Shown: positions 32,373-35,785 of the stretch, in pieces
How positions within the stretch are numbered: the first letter of the stretch is position 1
Layout: each line of letters opens with the position of its first letter
Assembly: GCF_900091565.1 (NCBI RefSeq)
Contig: NZ_FMCV01000033.1
Location: 1-35,785, forward strand
Source: Micromonospora marina
GTDB taxonomy: Bacteria > Actinomycetota > Actinomycetes > Mycobacteriales > Micromonosporaceae
Reading direction: 5' to 3'
DNA length: 35,785 bases
Program-made: the position numbers and the translations under genes
Notes under the pieces: model-generated
Databases searched by the model: none
Seen by the model: only the letters and a program-made list of their open reading frames with translations
Told to the model about the DNA's origin: nothing

Positions 32373-32939
32373 GCCGTTCCGCCGTTCCTAGTCGTGGCGA
32401 GCGCCTTCGAGACTAACCATTGCTCTGCCGAGAGCAAGATATGGCCATTGCTTATCGATCTGCGACCGGGCGCGGTCGCAGATCGGCAATGGAGGCAGCT
32501 CCGCGCCCGCAGCGCCGGCCCCGCTTGGGCGTCCGGTTGCATGCGGCCAGGTAGGTGCGGACGAACGGGACCAGTCTCCGGCCCACGCCTACGCCCAGGC
32601 CTGATGGACGGCACAGGCGCGCAGGCCGCAGGATAACCCCTGCTACCGCGCCGCTTCCGCTCCTCGCCGCTGCGCGGCTGCGGTGCGGGTCGGCTTGCTC
32701 TCGAATGGCTACCGCAGCGCCCGCCGGCGACCGCAACGACGCCAGCAGGTCGGGCAGGCGCCAGCTTGGCCTTCCCGGACCAGGACGTCAGACCGCGCCC
32801 CGAGCTGGTCTATACCCGAGCGTCGTCGGTGGGTACACGGACGGACCTCACCCAGGCATACGTGGCGAGACCTTGTACGCCGACAAGCCGGCGTTGGTAG
32901 CCCTGGACGCTCACTTGCCGGCAGCGCCCAGGGCACACA
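32373..32939. other. 567-bp divergent non-coding region, candidate oriT and promoters
   Basis: No convincing gene. The left part (32417-32492) has strong repeats and palindromes, listed separately. The right part has a -10-like TATACC (32811-32816) about 125 bp before mobC and scattered short repeats such as GCTACCGC (32643 and 32708 regions). Position between an outward-facing cargo gene and the mob genes suits an origin of transfer. Confidence 0.45.
32417..32492. repeat. Palindrome cluster, candidate oriT or regulatory site
   Basis: A hairpin TTGCTCT-GCCG-AGAGCAA lies at 32420-32437. A larger palindrome has arms CCATTGC (32445-32451) plus CGATCTGCGACCG (32456-32468), loop GGCG, then CGGTCGCAGATCG (32473-32485) plus GCAATGG (32486-32492). 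That is a perfect 13-bp inner stem and a 7-bp outer stem with a TTAT bulge on one side. CCATTGC occurs also at 32417-32423, so the heptamer is present three times. Confidence 0.8.
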
Positions 32940-33365
32940 GTGGCGGCGATGGACAACGATCAGCCCGCCCCACCCCGCAAGGCCCGGCACCGTGCCCACC
33001 ATCGACCGGCCCGCCCGCACGCGATGCTGCTCCGACTGTCGGACGAGGAAAAGGCTGCGATCGACGCGGCAGCCGCAGCTGCGGACCTGACCGCCACGGG
33101 ATACGCAGCCAAGGCGGCCGTCGCCGCCGCGACCGCCGGCCAGGCTGCCAGCGACGCGATCGGTGACCTGCGAGGCCTGCAGCATGAGCTGTTCGCCGCC
33201 CGCCGGGCCGTGGTGATGTTTGGCAACAACGTCAACCAGGCCGCTGCGGCCCTTAACGCCATCGGCCAGCTGCCGGAGTGGACCACCGACGCCGTCCGCC
33301 TTTGTGCCGCAGCGGTGGCTCGGCTCGACGAGGTGATCTCCCTGGTCCATCGGAGACTGCGGTGA
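32940..33365 (+). CDS. mobC: MobC-like relaxosome accessory protein
   Basis: A 141-aa basic protein. The motif MLLRLSDEEKAAIDAAAAAA followed by LTATGYAAKAAVAAA has the ribbon-helix-helix pattern of MobC proteins, and RGLQHELFAARRAVVMFGNN then VNQAAAALNAIGQLP is the typical MobC C-terminus. MobC binds oriT and helps the relaxase nick. GTG 32940 has AGGG 6 nt upstream; ATG 32949 is an alternative. It overlaps the relaxase gene by GTGA. Confidence 0.85.
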   Translation: MAAMDNDQPAPPRKARHRAHHRPARPHAMLLRLSDEEKAAIDAAAAAADLTATGYAAKAAVAAATAGQAASDAIGDLRGLQHELFAARRAVVMFGNNVNQAAAALNAIGQLPEWTTDAVRLCAAAVARLDEVISLVHRRLR

Positions 33366-34801
33366 TCACCCGCGTGCACCGACGCGGTTCGCGGGTCGGC
33401 GGACTGCTGCGCTACCTGTGGGGCCCGGGTAAGGCGGAGGAGCACGCCAACCCCCACCTGGTGGCCGCCTGGGACGGCGCGGGGTCGCTGGCGGATCTGG
33501 AGCCGAACGTCACCGCCCGCGGCAAGCGGGACATCCGGGCGCTGACTGCGCTACTCGAGCAACCGGTCCGGGCGGGCTACCGGCCGCCGAACAAGTTCGT
33601 CTGGCACGCCAGCATGCGGCTGGCGCCCGAGGACCGGCACCGCACCATCAGTGACTCGACGTGGGCAGGCATGGCGGTGCAGATGCTCACTGAGGTCGGT
33701 GTCGCCACCACCGCCGCTGATCCGGGCCTGCGGTGGATCGCCATGCGGCATGCCGATGACCACGTGCACATCGTTGCCACGCTGGTGCGCGAGGACGGGC
33801 GTACCAACTGGATGCGCAACGACTACCCGCGCTGCGTCAAGGCCACCTACCACGTCGCCCGCCGCTACAACCTGCACCGCCGGATCCCGCCGGCGGACCG
33901 GACCGCCCACCGCCGTCCCCACCCGGTGGAGGTCAGCAAGGCCCGCCGCACCGGCCGCGCCCAGACACCCCGCGACGAGCTGCGCCGGCGCGTACGCAGG
34001 GCGGTGGCCGCAGCCGGTTCGGAGGAGGAGTTCTTCACCCTGCTCCGGGAGGCAGGGGTGCTGGTCCGCCTCCGACGCAGCAGCACCAACGCCCAGCAGA
34101 TCACCGGGTACGCGGTGGCGCTTCCCGGCGCCCGGACCGCCGGCGGACAACCGGTGTACTTCGGTGGCGGCCGGCTGGCGCCCGACATGACCCTGCCCAA
34201 GCTGCGGCTTCGCTGGGGCACCCCACCCCCGCAGCCGGCGGCACCATCGGTCGGCCGCAGCGAACGTGTCGAGGCAATGCGCCAGGCCGCCAAGGTCGCC
34301 ACCGCGGCCGCCGACGACATCCGCCGCGCTGCCCGTACCGAACCGGGCCGGGTGCAGGCCACCGCGGTCGCCGCGGCGGATCTGCTCACCAGCTTGGCGT
34401 ACGCGATGGAGGGTGACCGGCGCGGGCCGCTACACCGGGCCCCTGAGGTCTTTGACCGGGCGGCCCGGGACCTGTACGGGCGGGTCCGTCGGCCCACCGG
34501 CCGCGGCCAGGAGATGCGCGCTATGTCGCGGCTGGTAGCGCTGATGGGCCGCATCTCCGGCGACGACGACGCCATGGCTGCGCTCGCGCTGGTGACGGAC
34601 CTGGCCCGCCTCGCCGACACCGTCGAGCAGCTGCGCACGGCACAGCAGCGCCTGCACCAGGCCGAGGCGGCGCGAGCCGCGGCCGATGCGTTGCGGCTGG
34701 TAGCGGGTGGCCGGCAACCGGCGGTAACGCTGCCGCTCACTGCCGTGCCCGCCTCCGAACCGACAGTGGGAGGCGGCCGACGCGCTGGACGTGGCCGCTG
34801 A
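33362..34801 (+). CDS. Relaxase / mobilization nuclease
   Basis: A 479-aa protein. The N-terminal nuclease domain has a candidate Tyr in GGLLRYLWGPGKAEEH and the metal-binding motif MRHADDHVHIVATLV near residue 128 (HxDDHxH), as in MobA/VirD2-like relaxases. The C-terminal half is helical (AATAAADDIRRAARTEPG, LAALVTDLARLADTVEQLR-like segments) and could contact other transfer proteins. It nicks oriT and pilots the strand. GTG 33362 overlaps the mobC stop. No coupling-protein gene is seen in the window. Confidence 0.88.
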   Translation: MITRVHRRGSRVGGLLRYLWGPGKAEEHANPHLVAAWDGAGSLADLEPNVTARGKRDIRALTALLEQPVRAGYRPPNKFVWHASMRLAPEDRHRTISDSTWAGMAVQMLTEVGVATTAADPGLRWIAMRHADDHVHIVATLVREDGRTNWMRNDYPRCVKATYHVARRYNLHRRIPPADRTAHRRPHPVEVSKARRTGRAQTPRDELRRRVRRAVAAAGSEEEFFTLLREAGVLVRLRRSSTNAQQITGYAVALPGARTAGGQPVYFGGGRLAPDMTLPKLRLRWGTPPPQPAAPSVGRSERVEAMRQAAKVATAAADDIRRAARTEPGRVQATAVAAADLLTSLAYAMEGDRRGPLHRAPEVFDRAARDLYGRVRRPTGRGQEMRAMSRLVALMGRISGDDDAMAALALVTDLARLADTVEQLRTAQQRLHQAEAARAAADALRLVAGGRQPAVTLPLTAVPASEPTVGGGRRAGRGR

Positions 34802-34820
34802 GCAGGCAAGGGAGGTGCAC

Positions 34821-35465
34821 GTGCCGCACCCGCAGCAACACGAGGACCCGATGGCCGAGACCCGCCAGCAGTTCTTGCAGGGGCTGGCCACGATGGCAAC
34901 CGTCGGCGAGGCCGGCGCCCGCTGGGCCGCCGTCGGCATCCAGAACAAGGCCGCCGACCGCGAACGCCAAGCCCACCGCGACCAGGCCGCCGCGGCAGCC
35001 CGTCGCGAAGCCGACCGATTGGCAGCCAAGGTACGCGTGGACCGCGATCGGATGGCATCGTCACTCGACGGCGACTGGCTGCTCAACAAGGCCACCTTCG
35101 CCGAGGCCGCCGCCGTCTGGCGGACCGCGACGATCCACGCCAGCGCCGACCCGGTCGCCCGGCGGGCAGCGGAGTTCGCCGAGCAACGACTACGCCAGTT
35201 CCGCCCCGACCTGATAGCCGCCTACGAACGACACCGGCAAGCCGGCAGCGCTATTCCCGAGGCCATGCGCGCCGCCGCCCGGGACGTGTGGGAGAACGAC
35301 GCCCGCGCCGGCCGCCGGCAGCACGGCGCTCGCGCCCATGGCGGCACACCCGACCGGCAGGGAATCACCCCCGACGGACCCGCCGCCCTGCCGCAGGGTG
35401 GCCGTGGGCAGGTCGACGACTTCGACGCCGCTGTCCCTGCGTTCCGCAGCTCGGCGTCGATATAG
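34821..35465 (+). CDS. Coiled-coil protein of the mobilization operon, unknown function
   Basis: A predicted 214-aa hydrophilic, mostly helical protein (NKAADRERQAHRDQAAAAAR; ARRAAEFAEQRLRQFRPDLI). The GTG 34821 has GGGAGG 5 nt upstream, a much better start than the in-frame GTG 34791 that overlaps the relaxase. It probably shares the mobC-relaxase transcript. The C-terminus is disordered and ends just before IS-like sequence, so it may be slightly altered by the insertion. No family is recognised. Confidence 0.7.
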   Translation: MPHPQQHEDPMAETRQQFLQGLATMATVGEAGARWAAVGIQNKAADRERQAHRDQAAAAARREADRLAAKVRVDRDRMASSLDGDWLLNKATFAEAAAVWRTATIHASADPVARRAAEFAEQRLRQFRPDLIAAYERHRQAGSAIPEAMRAAARDVWENDARAGRRQHGARAHGGTPDRQGITPDGPAALPQGGRGQVDDFDAAVPAFRSSASI

Positions 35466-35785
35466 GCGGCGGATCTGGGCTGTGAGCTGGGCAGACAGGG
35501 GTAGGCCCGGTGACGGGGCGTGTCACTAGGCGGCTGTGTTGTTGCAGGTCAGGTGGTTGCGGGTGTGGCGTCGAAGATGCGGGGCGGTTCGGTGATCCGC
35601 AGTTTCGTGAGCAGGGCCTTCTGGGGTTGGGACAGCTCGGTGCGCTGGGTGAACGTGCCGGCGGGGCCGGTGAACACGCCGAGGTGCAGCCGGTCGATCT
35701 CGGTGCGGATCGCGGTCCAGGTGCGGCCGGTCTCGGTCTCGGCGACGCGGATGAGCAGCAGGGCCAGCCAGCAGAGCAGGATGTG
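35466..35785 (-). mobile_element. Insertion sequence, one end (partial)
   Basis: The transposase end lies at 35549-35785. The 83 bp between it and the previous gene should hold one terminal inverted repeat (for example around GGCTGTGAGCTGGGCAGACA, about 35478-35497). The exact end cannot be fixed without the other side. Confidence 0.5.
35549..35785 (-). CDS. IS1634/IS4-like transposase, C-terminal part (cut by window edge)
   Basis: On the minus strand an open frame enters from the right edge and ends at TGA (35551-35549), giving 78 residues. These begin HILLCWLALLLIRVAE and contain GRTWTAIRTEIDRLHLGVF, TGPAGTFTQRTELS, KALLTKLRI and EPPRIF. This is the typical end of IS1634-type DDE transposases. 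No start lies in the window. Confidence 0.75.
   Translation of the reverse strand, partial: HILLCWLALLLIRVAETETGRTWTAIRTEIDRLHLGVFTGPAGTFTQRTELSQPQKALLTKLRITEPPRIFDATPATT

Larger units (their letters stand above)
29113..35785 (+). mobile_element. Integrative (mobilizable) element in tRNA-Pro, left part
   Basis: A tyrosine integrase, Xis-like protein, cargo gene, candidate oriT, mobC, relaxase and an IS follow the tRNA-Pro 3' end and break the conserved core. No second copy of the tRNA 3' end is seen, so the right end lies outside. No Rep or FtsK-type transfer gene is present in this part. Confidence 0.8.

Noticed and set aside
32555..33166. Reading frames in the gap upstream of and overlapping mobC
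   Set aside because: Their composition is random-looking, they have no ribosome binding sites, and they run through mobC in another frame.
29113..35785. A second copy of the tRNA-Pro 3' end (attR) inside the window
   Set aside because: I looked for a repeat of GGTTCGAATCC and CGGCCGTCCCGAC downstream and found none, so the right end lies outside.

Overview
The window is high-GC actinobacterial chromosome, most likely Micromonosporaceae and probably Micromonospora. This rests on the roughly 70 percent GC, frequent GTG starts, 4-nt GTGA/ATGA gene overlaps and a gene order that matches the Mycobacterium tuberculosis Rv1691-Rv1713 block as I remember it. No database search was possible. Two parts are visible: a conserved core (1 to about 29112) and an integrated mobile element (from the tRNA-Pro 3' end at about 29112 to beyond the window edge).

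Core, left to right. The 3' end of a 23S rRNA gene, a 5S rRNA gene and a strong hairpin terminator close an rrn operon. Only 43 bp later starts a 788-aa protein with a huge FRGG/GGDRREGG repeat region, a helical-repeat domain and an acidic tail. Then come a HAD phosphatase, an SCP2-like protein on the other strand, a coiled-coil protein with a histone-H1-like tail, a 75-aa protein, tlyA (rRNA 2'-O-methyltransferase), NAD kinase and recN. A cell-envelope block follows: steA, steB, a MraY/WecA-like membrane protein, a MurJ-family flippase, a GT4 glycosyltransferase and a 797-aa membrane protein with an alkaline-phosphatase-like ectodomain. Next are pyrG, a Nudix hydrolase, a convergent TM2 gene, ald and xerD. 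Last is a chromosome-biology and translation block: parA-like, scpA, scpB, rluB, cmk and der.

Between cmk and der lies the most unusual structure of the core: three tandem 62-bp units. Each is a complete 21-codon reading frame whose TGA overlaps the GTG of the next, so cmk, three mini-ORFs and der form an unbroken chain of GTGA overlaps.

Mobile element. A tRNA-Pro(GGG) gene is followed by a tyrosine integrase and an excisionase-like HTH gene. A 445-aa membrane-anchored coiled-coil protein of unknown function lies on the opposite strand, followed by a 567-bp non-coding stretch with a large palindrome (candidate oriT). A mobilization operon comes next (MobC-like protein, relaxase with an HxDDHxH motif, 214-aa coiled-coil protein). 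The window ends inside an IS1634/IS4-like transposase read on the minus strand. No Rep, FtsK-type translocase or second att copy lies inside the window, so the visible part looks like an integrative mobilizable element; the far end is not seen.
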